A stretch of DNA of 43,952 bases from Bacteroidales bacterium. Its GTDB lineage: Bacteria; Bacteroidota; Bacteroidia; Bacteroidales; WCHB1-69. Positions within the stretch are counted from its first letter, which is position 1; each line of letters opens with the position of its first letter. Under the pieces are notes generated by a model. The model ran no database searches. It worked only from the letters and a program-made list of their open reading frames with translations, and was not told the origin of the DNA. The translations under genes were made by a program, and so were the position numbers. Below, one piece after another: positions 19,001-25,475 of this stretch. The stretch is from positions 1 to 43,952 of the forward strand of contig JAKSME010000005.1 of the NCBI GenBank assembly GCA_024400785.1. Direction: 5' to 3'.

Positions 19001-19965
19001 TCGCAGGCATTGCAACTGCTCCCGCAATCGCAACCGTCGTAGCTTACACTTTGTCTGATGACATCACAATTTCTACCAATGCTCCTTTCGAAGTTTCTGT
19101 TGACGGTACTACCTATGGTGCAACCGCTACCATCCAGGCAGCCGACCAGATCCAAACCGATCTTTATGTAAGAGTAGCAGCTACCGCAACTGCCGGTACC
19201 CTTAACGATGTTGTTACCCTTACCAGCGGCACTATTACCGCAACTATCAATGTTACCGCTGACCTTATTTCTTGCGATCCGATTTCCCAATATCCTTATG
19301 TCTGCAACTTTGACGATGACCTTCAAAATGCTTGTTGGACGATTAGAGATGACAACAACGATGGTCGTACCTTCACCCTCGGCGGCAACTACGAAGGCGC
19401 TTGGTATCTCTACAGCACCACCAACCCGGCTGACGACTGGTTGATTTCACCTGAATTCGTATTGAACGGCAATCAACATGTTTCATTCGAATATTTTGTT
19501 GATTATAATATCTATCCGGAACAATTCTCAGTTTACATTCTCCAAGGTGACGATGAAACCGTATTGGTTCCCACCGCTACTTATGTCAATGAAGATCCTG
19601 AAACTCTCACGGCTGATTTGAGCGCTTACACTGGCAATTACAGAATTGCTATTCACGCTGAATCTGACGCTGATATGGACGCATTCTTCATCAACTACTT
19701 CACCGTTGACAATGGCAGCGGTATTGAAGACAACGAAGCTAACTCATTCCGCGTATTCCCGAACCCCGCTACCAACATGATCAATGTTGAAGCTCAGGGC
19801 TTCGAACAATATCAATTGGTTAACATGCTTGGTCAAAACGTTATGAGCAGCAACCTCGTTAACGGCAATGCCCAAATCAATGTCTCCAACTTGAGCAATG
19901 GCGTTTATTTCGTACGTCTCATCAACGGCAACACCGTTGAAACCGTCAAAGTTATCAAGAAATAA
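16084..19965 (+). CDS. Large secreted adhesin-like protein with type A T9SS tail
   Basis: 1293 residues with signal peptide MKKLLTVLMMCFAVVAVNAQ. Visible domains: a cleaved-adhesin/choice-of-anchor-J-like module (about 20-185, SFESGIPAGWTTIDNDGDG ... DNFWLLLDDIEVSY), an FN3-like module (190-280), a DDYGDGWNGA module (295-375), a carboxypeptidase-regulatory-like beta sandwich (390-470, TVSGTVTASSTNQPIAGATV), a propeller-like stretch of DG-x-YIY/FYAG repeats (about 575-800), another FN3, and a second J-like module near 1060-1200. The type A sorting tail begins FRVFPNPATNMINVEAQG and ends GNTVETVKVIKK. It is probably a surface-attached binding protein. Codon use resembles the ribosomal operon (strong C/T third-base bias), suggesting high expression. 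It is transcribed alone between its own promoter and terminator. Confidence 0.88.
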   Translation: MKKLLTVLMMCFAVVAVNAQTFLLQESFESGIPAGWTTIDNDGDGMGWDADYWTALSDYGHTGPGVVASASYDNATYSALTPDNWLITPALNIPAAAAQPTLSLWARDRGYAEPLEILVSTTSATVAGFTAAPVFSQTISGDAYAQYTVDLSAYANQTIYIAFVHRNCTDNFWLLLDDIEVSYTPLTVAAAPANFTATPDANYDLNAVLSWTNPSVTVGGTALTSINSIELYRNNALVNSFANPTVGGAMTYTDNVTAAGVYNYRIYAVTAEGDGATATVNNVVIGNVCPFTLEMTDDYGDGWNGAAIEIYDANNTLFGSYTVPSLTQNEIIVLPAGSYTFVWTAGSYDEECSFILTDPFGFQLYNGGAPAAGTFLSYVNTCTPPAISTVSGTVTASSTNQPIAGATVAVTGLNNTRTVTTAANGTYTMDSIVSGFTYSFTVSAAGYNGASMNVANVTADTTINFALNAPVMNVTYAAPINVTTTQGLNAQFSPITVSNNGDGMLTWSTGVEYVRGRSAANQAAQYSFETAPRAKADVAPYNKHIANAQPVATGAEVCPTTAEIVGAPTRDAWDLLSSFTGTSAGQQGVATDGQYIYTCSWQGTPTGGYTFYKYDLQGNFIEGFDIAGATGLRDLTYDGTYFYAGASTSALYQMDFATHTLVSTINTGVSAIRHCSYDPQADGFWVGDWSNLYLVNRSGAIVVTGPAVENVYGSAYDGYSAGGPYIWLFTQAAGTTGSAVFAQYDIANNTLTNTTFDISTNQPALDASASAGGAFGTDALVGGKFVIMANTQQDPNLISVFEIADAGWLSAAPGSGTVAPSQSTDITLNFDGNNPIGDYQATLTINSSNPNVGQEVIPVSFHIIAPDCDAPTNLQATATDYTYNALTWDAPANNTDLVEYRLYKNGSTTEFATTTSTSYNDTVAPGNYCYIVKAYYLDGTTPCLSLPTDTVCVEMLHAPSITATPNTLSINGIAGIATAPAIATVVAYTLSDDITISTNAPFEVSVDGTTYGATATIQAADQIQTDLYVRVAATATAGTLNDVVTLTSGTITATINVTADLISCDPISQYPYVCNFDDDLQNACWTIRDDNNDGRTFTLGGNYEGAWYLYSTTNPADDWLISPEFVLNGNQHVSFEYFVDYNIYPEQFSVYILQGDDETVLVPTATYVNEDPETLTADLSAYTGNYRIAIHAESDADMDAFFINYFTVDNGSGIEDNEANSFRVFPNPATNMINVEAQGFEQYQLVNMLGQNVMSSNLVNGNAQINVSNLSNGVYFVRLINGNTVETVKVIKK

Positions 19966-19982
19966 TTGATTTCTGAGATATG

Positions 19983-20017
19983 AAAAACGGCCGATCCTAT
20001 GGACCGGCCGTTTTTTT
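19983..20017 (+). terminator. Rho-independent terminator after the T9SS adhesin gene
   Basis: AAAACGGCCG / CGGCCGTTTT outer stem with an inner TCC/GGA pairing, followed by seven T. It begins about 18 nt after the stop codon. Confidence 0.9.
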
Positions 20018-20038
20018 CAAATTAAAACACATTTATCT

Positions 20039-20836
20039 ATGATTTTATTTGGTTTTTTTAGAAGAAAAAAAGCACTAAAACGGATTCGCAAGGCGAACTG
20101 TCGCGCCGAGTTGGTAGCTGCCATTGAAAAAGCTAAGTCTTTGGATGTTAGCTCTGAAAAGATTTCAAAGGCACTTGAAAAGGGTAGGAATGATGCCGCG
20201 AAGAAACTTGCATCGGTCAATAGTCACCGTGAATTTGTCGAGGCTCAAAATTTAATGAAATTGTTTGATGTACCGGTAGACCGGCAGGCCATCGCTATTA
20301 AAAAAGGAACCAAAAAAACGCTGAATGAGATCGAGACCTGCAGGTCAATCCCGGATTTTAAAGAACTAATGGCACTGGCAGACGATTTCCATATCGAAAG
20401 CGAGAAAGTCAATAAGGCGAAACAGCATTGTTGCGAGGGGTTGTATGACGAATTGCAATCCGCAACCCGTTTGAAAGCCGTGAAAAAATATATCGATTTC
20501 GCCCATTTTATCCGGATGGATTCCGATGCCCTGGATGCGGCCCAAAGTGCCTGTGGCGACAGTGCTTTGGAGAGGATAGAAAATTGTGATGACGCAGAGG
20601 AACTTGAGGAGTCTATGGCTATTGCTAAGTTGGTGGGAGTTTCTAAAACGAAGATTGATCGGGCGATAAAATCTGCACAAAGCAAAGTGATGAGCGATAT
20701 TGAAGATGCTGACGAGGAAAGCGATTGGGAACAATTGGAAGAACTCGGAATTGCTTTGGGATTAGATAAGCACGTTGTTGCAGTCGCTATTAAAAAGGCG
20801 AAAAAAAGAATTGAAGCTGAAAAGAATAAAGCATAG
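20039..20836 (+). CDS. Protein of six tandem 41-residue alpha-helical repeats
   Basis: 265 residues, no family recognised. After a short N-terminus (MILFGFFRRKK) the chain divides into six units of exactly 41 residues, starting at residues 12, 53, 94, 135, 176 and 217, with no insertions or deletions. Aligned by position: 5 is I/L/I/L/I/I, 8 is A/V/C/A/C/A, 14 is L/F/F/V/L/W, 24 is L/F/F/I/V/L, 26 is V/V/I/M/V/L, and 34 is Ala in all six (45, 86, 127, 168, 209, 250). The rest is highly charged. Each unit looks like two or three helices, so the protein should form a solenoid or bundle. There is no true signal peptide, so it is probably cytoplasmic. The gene starts 21 nt after a terminator and converges on pta. 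The function is unknown; protein binding is the usual role of such scaffolds. Confidence 0.8.
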   Translation: MILFGFFRRKKALKRIRKANCRAELVAAIEKAKSLDVSSEKISKALEKGRNDAAKKLASVNSHREFVEAQNLMKLFDVPVDRQAIAIKKGTKKTLNEIETCRSIPDFKELMALADDFHIESEKVNKAKQHCCEGLYDELQSATRLKAVKKYIDFAHFIRMDSDALDAAQSACGDSALERIENCDDAEELEESMAIAKLVGVSKTKIDRAIKSAQSKVMSDIEDADEESDWEQLEELGIALGLDKHVVAVAIKKAKKRIEAEKNKA

Positions 20837-20912
20837 CGCGCTCACATCACCTCGGTGAATGAATATTCGCAGGGGCATAAAGTGGGCACGAGTGTAATTA
20901 TCGCATAAAACG

Positions 20913-20953
20913 CAAAAAAAAGACGGAACCGAGATTTTCGATTCCGTCTTTTT
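20913..20953. terminator. Bidirectional terminator between the repeat-protein gene and pta
   Basis: AAAAAGACGGAA ... TTCCGTCTTTTT forms a stem with A/T runs on both sides, between two convergent genes. It suits termination from either direction. Confidence 0.85.
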
Positions 20954-20973
20954 GATATTGTAATGAAAAGGAA

Positions 20974-21978
20974 TTACATGGAAGCGGCTTGGCAAGCGGT
21001 AACTGCCACAGTGCTGACGATATCTTCCACGGAGCAGCCGCGGGAAAGGTCGTTAATAGGAGCGGCCATGCCTTGCATGACGGGTCCGATGGCTTCTGCA
21101 CCGGCGAAGCGCTGAACGAGTTTGTAAGCGATGTTACCAGTTTCCAAAGAGGGGAATACCAAAACATTAGCTTTGCCAGCGACTGGGCTGCCGGGAGCTT
21201 TGCTTGCACCTACAGACGGGATGATGGCTGCGTCGGCCTGAAGTTCGCCGTCGATAACCAAAGTGGGGTCCATTTCCTTGGCCAACTTGGTGGCATTGAC
21301 AACGCGGTCAACGAGTTCGTGCTTGGCACTGCCTTTGGTAGAGAAGCTCAACATGGCAACGCGCGGTTCAGCGATGCAAGCGATGTTTTTGGCGGTCTTG
21401 GCCGTTACGACAGCGATTTGAGCGAGCTTGTTTTCGTCGGTATTCGGGTCTGCAGCACAGTCGGCAAATACCATTACGCCATTGTCGCCCCATTTGGTGT
21501 CTTTGAAAACCATGATGAAAGCGCCGGAAACAACGGAAATGCCGGGTAAGGTTTTCACAATTTGGAAGGCCGGACGCAATACATTGCCGGTAGAATTCTG
21601 TGCACCGGCAACTTCACCGTCAACTTCTTTATTCTTAATCAACAAAGTAGCCAAGTAAAGCGGATCTTGAACGAGCTTCATGGCTTCTTCCATCTGCATG
21701 CCTTTGCTCTTGCGGATTTCGCAAAGCATCTGAGCGTAGAACTCCTGTTTCGGGTTGTTCTTCGGGTCGATGATGGTGGCTTCGCCGATGTTGGTCAAAC
21801 CAAATTCAGCGGCTTTCTTGTTGATGACTTCCGGATTGCCCAACAAAACGATTTTGGCAATGCCTTCTGCCATGATTTTGCTGGCAGCTTTCAAAGTTCT
21901 GTCTTCTTCGCCTTCGGCTAACACGATGCGTTTGCCGTACTTTTTAGCATTTTCTTTAATCTGATCAATAATGTTCAT
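20974..21978 (-). CDS. pta: Phosphate acetyltransferase
   Basis: 334 residues, the short Pta form without the N-terminal regulatory domains of enteric Pta. It interconverts acetyl-CoA and acetyl phosphate. Motifs: KRIVLAEGEEDRTLKAA at the N-terminus, DPLYLATLLIKNKEVDGEVAGA, STGNVLRPAFQIV, ISVVSGAFIM, FSTKGSAKHE, DGELQADAAI, GKANVLVFPSLETGNIAYKLVQR and the C-terminal GPVMQGMAAPINDLSRGCSVEDIV. It supports acetate formation with ATP gain in fermentation. The usual partner ackA is not adjacent: pta has its own promoter and terminator. It is divergent from pdxJ, with closely spaced promoters. Confidence 0.97.
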   Translation of the reverse strand: MNIIDQIKENAKKYGKRIVLAEGEEDRTLKAASKIMAEGIAKIVLLGNPEVINKKAAEFGLTNIGEATIIDPKNNPKQEFYAQMLCEIRKSKGMQMEEAMKLVQDPLYLATLLIKNKEVDGEVAGAQNSTGNVLRPAFQIVKTLPGISVVSGAFIMVFKDTKWGDNGVMVFADCAADPNTDENKLAQIAVVTAKTAKNIACIAEPRVAMLSFSTKGSAKHELVDRVVNATKLAKEMDPTLVIDGELQADAAIIPSVGASKAPGSPVAGKANVLVFPSLETGNIAYKLVQRFAGAEAIGPVMQGMAAPINDLSRGCSVEDIVSTVAVTACQAASM

Positions 21979-22018
21979 GATTTATTTTTTTGAATTGATA
22001 AAATGATTTTCCGAGCGG

Positions 22019-22026
22019 CAAAAATA
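22019..22026 (-). promoter_or_regulatory. pta promoter -7 element
   Basis: Minus-strand TATTTTTG followed by CCG, 40 nt upstream of the pta ATG. It is 45 bp from the divergent pdxJ -7 element. Confidence 0.65.
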
Positions 22027-22070
22027 CAAAAATGTTAGGAGTTGGCAGTGAGCAATGAGGAATTATTTCG

Positions 22071-22078
22071 TAATTTTG
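22071..22078 (+). promoter_or_regulatory. pdxJ promoter -7 element
   Basis: TAATTTTG followed by CGG, 26 nt upstream of ATG 22105. Its position rules out translation from the in-frame ATG at 22042, which would lie before the transcription start. Confidence 0.65.
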
Positions 22079-22104
22079 CGGCCTTAAAAAAGAAAGGAAA
22101 AACA

Positions 22105-22830
22105 ATGAAAACTACCCGACTGAGTGTTAATGTAAATAAGATTGCCACCTTGCGCAATGCTCGCGGTGGCAACATGCCCGACCTGCTTAAAGTTGCCGCA
22201 GACTGTGAAAAATTTGGTGCTGAAGGCATCACCGTCCATCCGCGTCCGGATGGCCGCCACATCCGTTACGAAGACGTTTACAACTTGAAGAAACAGGTGC
22301 GTACGGAGTTCAATATCGAAGGTTATCCGTCAGACTCTTTCAATGAACTGGTACACAATGTGGTGCCGACACAGGTGACCTTGGTTCCCGACGCTCCCGA
22401 TGCGCTCACTTCCAACGCCGGTTGGAACACGAAGGAAAATCTTGACCTTCTGCGCCGTTTGGTCGATGGTTATCACCGCGACGGCATCCGCGTCTCCATC
22501 TTTGTTGATGCCGATGTGGAAATGGTGAAATATGCCGCCCAAACCGGTACCGACCGCATCGAACTCTATACCGAGAGCTATGCCCGCAACTATCCGTCTG
22601 ACCATGAAGGCGCCATCCGCGACTTTGTTGCCGCTGCACAAGAAGCTCAACGACAGGGCCTTGGACTTAATGCTGGCCACGACCTATCCCTCGTTAACTT
22701 GAATTATTTCGCTAAAAACATTCCCAACCTCCTCGAAGTTTCTATCGGTCACGCTCTCATTTGCGACGCACTTTATCTCGGGCTGGAAAACACTATCCAC
22801 CAGTACTTGGAGCAGTTGACGATTGAATAA
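22105..22830 (+). CDS. pdxJ: Pyridoxine 5'-phosphate synthase
   Basis: 241 residues from ATG 22105 ([23 protein letters not shown]). It condenses 1-deoxyxylulose 5-phosphate with 3-amino-2-oxopropyl phosphate in the DXP-dependent vitamin B6 route. The TIM-barrel motifs are present: [78 protein letters not shown] and [17 protein letters not shown] longer frame from 22042 exists, but the promoter lies inside it, so it was not used. A heptanucleotide tandem repeat begins right after the stop. Confidence 0.97.
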   Translation: MKTTRLSVNVNKIATLRNARGGNMPDLLKVAADCEKFGAEGITVHPRPDGRHIRYEDVYNLKKQVRTEFNIEGYPSDSFNELVHNVVPTQVTLVPDAPDALTSNAGWNTKENLDLLRRLVDGYHRDGIRVSIFVDADVEMVKYAAQTGTDRIELYTESYARNYPSDHEGAIRDFVAAAQEAQRQGLGLNAGHDLSLVNLNYFAKNIPNLLEVSIGHALICDALYLGLENTIHQYLEQLTIE

Positions 22831-22839
22831 TTAATAATG

Positions 22840-22874
22840 CACAATGCATAATGCATAATGCATAATGCATAATG
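22840..22874. repeat. Tandem heptanucleotide repeat (CATAATG)
   Basis: Four perfect CATAATG units at 22847-22874, preceded by one variant (CACAATG, 22840-22846), 9 nt after the pdxJ stop codon. The perfect phase and intergenic position suggest slippage-derived satellite DNA. Confidence 0.9.
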
Positions 22875-23092
22875 CGTTATTGGGGTGTTGCGGTATTTTT
22901 TGGGGAAGAAAATCAAGCGTCAGCAATGAATCCCCTTTTCAGTGGAAGTGGCGCACTTGTGCGGAGTAGAGAATCGGTTAAACGAAATCAACACCTCAGT
23001 TCACAGATTACTAATATTATTTATCGGGACAATCAGCATTTTAGCACACCTCTGCTGTCAGAATAACAAGCTGAAACGGGACAATTCCGAAA

Positions 23093-23126
23093 AAAATGAG
23101 GCATTGGAAATCCAGTGCCTCATTTT
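23093..23126 (-). terminator. Terminator of the lipoprotein operon
   Basis: AAAATGAGGCAtTGG / CCAgTGCCTCATTTT stem with a 4-nt loop. On the minus strand it is followed by seven T, 50 nt after the stop of the second lipoprotein gene. Confidence 0.85.
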
Positions 23127-23132
23127 CAAATA

Positions 23133-23174
23133 TCAAAACTCAAAACTCAAAACTCAAAAGTCCAAAGTCCAAAG
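23133..23174. repeat. Tandem heptanucleotide repeat (TCAAAAC and variants)
   Basis: Six 7-bp units in perfect phase: TCAAAAC three times, TCAAAAG once, TCCAAAG twice. It lies between the lipoprotein stop codon (23176) and the terminator hairpin, so it is transcribed as part of the 3' UTR. Confidence 0.9.
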
Positions 23175-23175
23175 T

Positions 23176-23682
23176 CTACTCTTCCATCTCTGGTTCATCG
23201 TCGATTTCTGCATTGACGGCCTCTTCTTCACCTTCTTCTTCCATCTCTGATTCTTGCATCATTTGTTCGAGGTCTTCTTCGCTCCACCCGAAGTTGCTGT
23301 AGTCGATGGGGGCGGGGCGTTTGCCGATGTACCATTGGTCATTCATCTTGGCCACGTCAATCAGTTCGATGATGTCGCCGATGAGGGCGGAGGCTTCGGG
23401 TTTGACTTTTACGGCGACAACAGCGGTGCTGTCGTTGAGTTGCTCAACTCCGATGATTCTGTATGCTCTGACCACTTTGCCGTATTTCTGACGCAGCGTG
23501 TTGGCTTTGACGTCGTAGTTGATTTGTTCGGTCGGCAGGCAGTAGGTGGCGGCGTCGAAGAATTCTTCACTTTCGATGGCATTGAAGTAGGCGCGGACGA
23601 CGGCTCTCGGGTTTTTCTGCGAAGTGCAGCTCATCATCAGGATGGCGGCGAGAACTGCTATGATAATGTTGACTTTTTTCAT
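23176..23682 (-). CDS. DUF4878-like lipoprotein with acidic tail
   Basis: 168 residues. The lipoprotein signal ends ILMMSC (Cys19). The body has the small alpha+beta (NTF2-like) pattern of DUF4878 proteins: NPRAVVRAYFNAIESEEFFDAATY near the start, then alternating strands to VAKMNDQWYIGKR. After about residue 130 comes an unusually acidic, Glu-rich tail (EEDLEQMMQESEMEEEGEEE...). Its upstream neighbour, 18 nt away, is a shorter relative without the tail, so the two probably arose by duplication and share one transcript. The function of the family is not established. It is likely anchored to the inner or outer membrane. Confidence 0.75.
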   Translation of the reverse strand: MKKVNIIIAVLAAILMMSCTSQKNPRAVVRAYFNAIESEEFFDAATYCLPTEQINYDVKANTLRQKYGKVVRAYRIIGVEQLNDSTAVVAVKVKPEASALIGDIIELIDVAKMNDQWYIGKRPAPIDYSNFGWSEEDLEQMMQESEMEEEGEEEAVNAEIDDEPEMEE

Positions 23683-23700
23683 GATTAACGAAATTAGAGG

Positions 23701-24078
23701 TTAGAATTTAATGTACCATTTTCCATTGCTTTTCACCAGGTTGAGAGTCGAAACGCCCTTGGTATCGTAACCTTTTGGTGCTTTTGCAATTTCAGTAGCG
23801 ACGGCAACTTCTGCTACGTCGTTGGTGGTTTTGGCGGAACCGAAAACGTCAAATGAGACGATGGCGCCATCTTTGGAATAAACGGTTTTCAACGCTTCAG
23901 TCATCTCTTTTTGCGAATCGCCCGGCTGCATCAAAATGTAGGATGCGGAGGTGCTAAAGTCTTGTTCCTGAAGAGCTTTGTAGTATGCCTTGACGGTGGT
24001 TTCGGGGCAACACTGCGGGTCGCAGCCCGTCAGCACAACAGCGATGAGAGCCACGATCAATAAACCTAATTTTTTCAT
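23701..24078 (-). CDS. DUF4878-like lipoprotein
   Basis: 125 residues. The signal ends VVLTGC (Cys19), followed by DPQCCPETTVKAYYKALQEQDFSTSASY and a C-terminal LNLVKSNGKWYIKF, the ends that define DUF4878-type lipoproteins. Two further Cys (residues 23 and 24) follow the lipid-bearing one. It is first in a two-gene operon with its longer relative; a TATTTTTG promoter element lies 35-42 nt upstream. Confidence 0.78.
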   Translation of the reverse strand: MKKLGLLIVALIAVVLTGCDPQCCPETTVKAYYKALQEQDFSTSASYILMQPGDSQKEMTEALKTVYSKDGAIVSFDVFGSAKTTNDVAEVAVATEIAKAPKGYDTKGVSTLNLVKSNGKWYIKF

Positions 24079-24112
24079 AGTTAAAGATTTTGGTTTGTAA
24101 ATTCTTGTTTTG

Positions 24113-24120
24113 CAAAAATA
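24113..24120 (-). promoter_or_regulatory. Promoter -7 element of the DUF4878 lipoprotein operon
   Basis: Minus-strand TATTTTTG followed by CAA, 34 nt upstream of the ATG at 24078. Confidence 0.6.
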
Positions 24121-24237
24121 CTATAAAAATTAGGAACTTTGCACGGTTTGACTAAAATCTTTTTCCTCATTTTCGTTATCCATTTTCCTTTCTTCTGTCC
24201 TCTTTTTCAAACCTTAAATTACAGTTTACGGCCACAT

Positions 24238-24257
24238 TTATCAACAATTGTTGATAA
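24238..24257. promoter_or_regulatory. 20-bp perfect palindrome TTATCAACAATTGTTGATAA
   Basis: Two 10-bp arms meet without a spacer, 6 bp upstream of the -33 TTG of the OmpA-type gene. Each arm's first nine bases (TTATCAACA) differ from the E. coli DnaA box TTATCCACA at one position, and a third related sequence, TGTTGAAAA, follows at 24262. It could be an operator for a dimeric regulator or a DnaA-binding site. Confidence 0.5.
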
Positions 24258-24263
24258 CCAGTG

Positions 24264-24292
24264 TTGAAAACCAAAAAATATTTGTATTTTTG
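24264..24292 (+). promoter_or_regulatory. Promoter of the OmpA-type lipoprotein gene
   Basis: TTG (24264-24266), 18 nt, TATTTTTG (24285-24292) followed by CAC. It is the best-spaced -33/-7 pair in the window together with that of the tRNA gene. The leader is about 90 nt. Confidence 0.75.
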
Positions 24293-24388
24293 CACAATAA
24301 AATAAAGAAAATGCAGTTAATCAAACGCCTTTTTTTGGCTATTTTATTGAAATTAACCATTTTAACCATTTAATAATACGTCTCAAAA

Positions 24389-25393
24389 ATGAGAAAAATC
24401 CTGATTGCTGCCATTGCAGTTATGTCCATTTGTGCAACTTCCTGTGTCACTAAACAGAAGTATTTGGAATTGGAATCCAAATATAACAAATGTAGAGAAG
24501 ATGAGCAATTCGCTTCCAATGAGTTGCGCGATTGCCAAAACAAAAATCGCGATTTTGACCGCCAAGTGAACTCTTTGCAAGGCAAAGTCGACCAGTTGAA
24601 ACAAGACACCCTCACCCTCTCGCGCCGTTTGGCCCAAACTGAAAGCGAATACGCTAAGTCCCGCCGCGACTACGACGAATTGGCCAAGAGTGTCGCTGTG
24701 ATGAACAAGAACAATACCGCCGCCATCAATGAACTCACTTCCAATTTGGACAGCGCTCAGTTGAATCTTCAAAAGAAACAAGCTGAGTTGGAAGCCCTTC
24801 AGGAACAACTCGAACAGCAGGCTCAGGAACTGCAGTCCAAACAAGATTCTTTGAACACTTATGCCAGCAGTCTCACCGAGTTGCAAAAGGTTCTGGATCA
24901 AAAGGATGCCGAAGTGCGTGCCTTGAAAGACAAAGTGAGCAACGCTCTGAAAAACTTTGAAGGCAGTGGGCTGAAGGTCGAACAACGCAATGGAAAAGTA
25001 TATGTCTCCATGGATGAAAAACTGCTTTTCGCCTCCGCTCGTTGGGAAGTTCAAGGTGAAGGTAAGGAAGCTCTCAAGGAATTGGCAAAGGTGCTTGAGG
25101 CCGACAACTCTATCAATGTTCTGATTGAAGGTCACACCGACAACTTGCGCTACAATGGCTCCGGCCAGGTAAAAGACAACTGGGATCTTAGTGTTATGCG
25201 CGCCACTTCCGTGGTAAAACTCATTCTTTCGTATGGCGATATCGACCCGCAACGCATTTCTGCTTCCGGTCGTGGTGAATATTTCCCCATCGATACCGAC
25301 GCTACTCCCGAAGCTCGTGCGAAAAACCGTCGTACCGAAATTATCCTCACGCCTAAGTTGGATGAACTTTTCCAAATCATCGACAACAACTAA
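24389..25393 (+). CDS. OmpA-family peptidoglycan-binding lipoprotein with long coiled coil
   Basis: 334 residues. The lipoprotein signal ends ICATSC (Cys19). Residues about 25-190 are a continuous heptad-rich coiled coil (KYLELESKYNKCRED ... VLDQKDAEVRALKDKVSNAL). The OmpA C-terminal domain follows, with LLFASARWEVQGEG, NVLIEGHTDN, the RATSVVKLIL helix and the closing signature ASGRGEYFPI ... AKNRRTEIIL. It should tether the outer membrane to peptidoglycan. The coiled coil could act as a spacer across the periplasm. It is a single gene with a strong promoter and terminator, and its codon use suggests high expression. Confidence 0.92.
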   Translation: MRKILIAAIAVMSICATSCVTKQKYLELESKYNKCREDEQFASNELRDCQNKNRDFDRQVNSLQGKVDQLKQDTLTLSRRLAQTESEYAKSRRDYDELAKSVAVMNKNNTAAINELTSNLDSAQLNLQKKQAELEALQEQLEQQAQELQSKQDSLNTYASSLTELQKVLDQKDAEVRALKDKVSNALKNFEGSGLKVEQRNGKVYVSMDEKLLFASARWEVQGEGKEALKELAKVLEADNSINVLIEGHTDNLRYNGSGQVKDNWDLSVMRATSVVKLILSYGDIDPQRISASGRGEYFPIDTDATPEARAKNRRTEIILTPKLDELFQIIDNN

Positions 25394-25440
25394 GGTGCTT
25401 AATTTTATCAACTTAGAATCATTTTACCTATAATATTTAT

Positions 25441-25470
25441 GTCACTGCGGTTCGCCCCAGTGACTTTTTT
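25441..25470 (+). terminator. Terminator of the OmpA-type lipoprotein gene
   Basis: GTCACTGcGG-TTCG-CCcCAGTGAC stem with a TTCG tetraloop and six T. It lies only 5 nt before the mutY ATG. Confidence 0.85.
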
Positions 25471-25475
25471 TAGTT

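Larger units (their letters stand above)
22831..23175. other. Spacer between pdxJ and the lipoprotein pair: two heptamer repeats and a terminator
   Basis: 345 bp. It starts with a 7-bp tandem repeat (22840-22874), continues through 210 bp of sequence with weak coding character, then a strong hairpin (23093-23126) and a second 7-bp tandem repeat (23133-23174) ending at the lipoprotein stop codon. A plus-strand frame here encodes one hydrophobic stretch (LLILFIGTISILAHLC), but it runs through the hairpin and into antisense sequence, so I do not call a gene. Confidence 0.55.
24079..24388. other. Divergent AT-rich intergenic region with palindrome
   Basis: 310 bp between the lipoprotein operon (minus) and the OmpA-type lipoprotein gene (plus). 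It carries a promoter for each side (24113-24120 minus, 24264-24292 plus) and a 20-bp perfect palindrome (24238-24257). No open reading frame with coding character was seen. Confidence 0.6.

Noticed and set aside
22042-22104. Longer start for pdxJ
   Set aside because: The TAATTTTG promoter element (22071-22078) lies inside this stretch and the added residues are not part of the PdxJ fold.
22840-23174. CRISPR array
   Set aside because: Repeats are 7 bp in perfect tandem without spacers, and there are no cas genes in the window.
22872-23250. Possible small membrane protein downstream of pdxJ
   Set aside because: One hydrophobic stretch is present, but the frame crosses a terminator hairpin, a heptamer repeat and the antisense of a lipoprotein gene, and it has no promoter.
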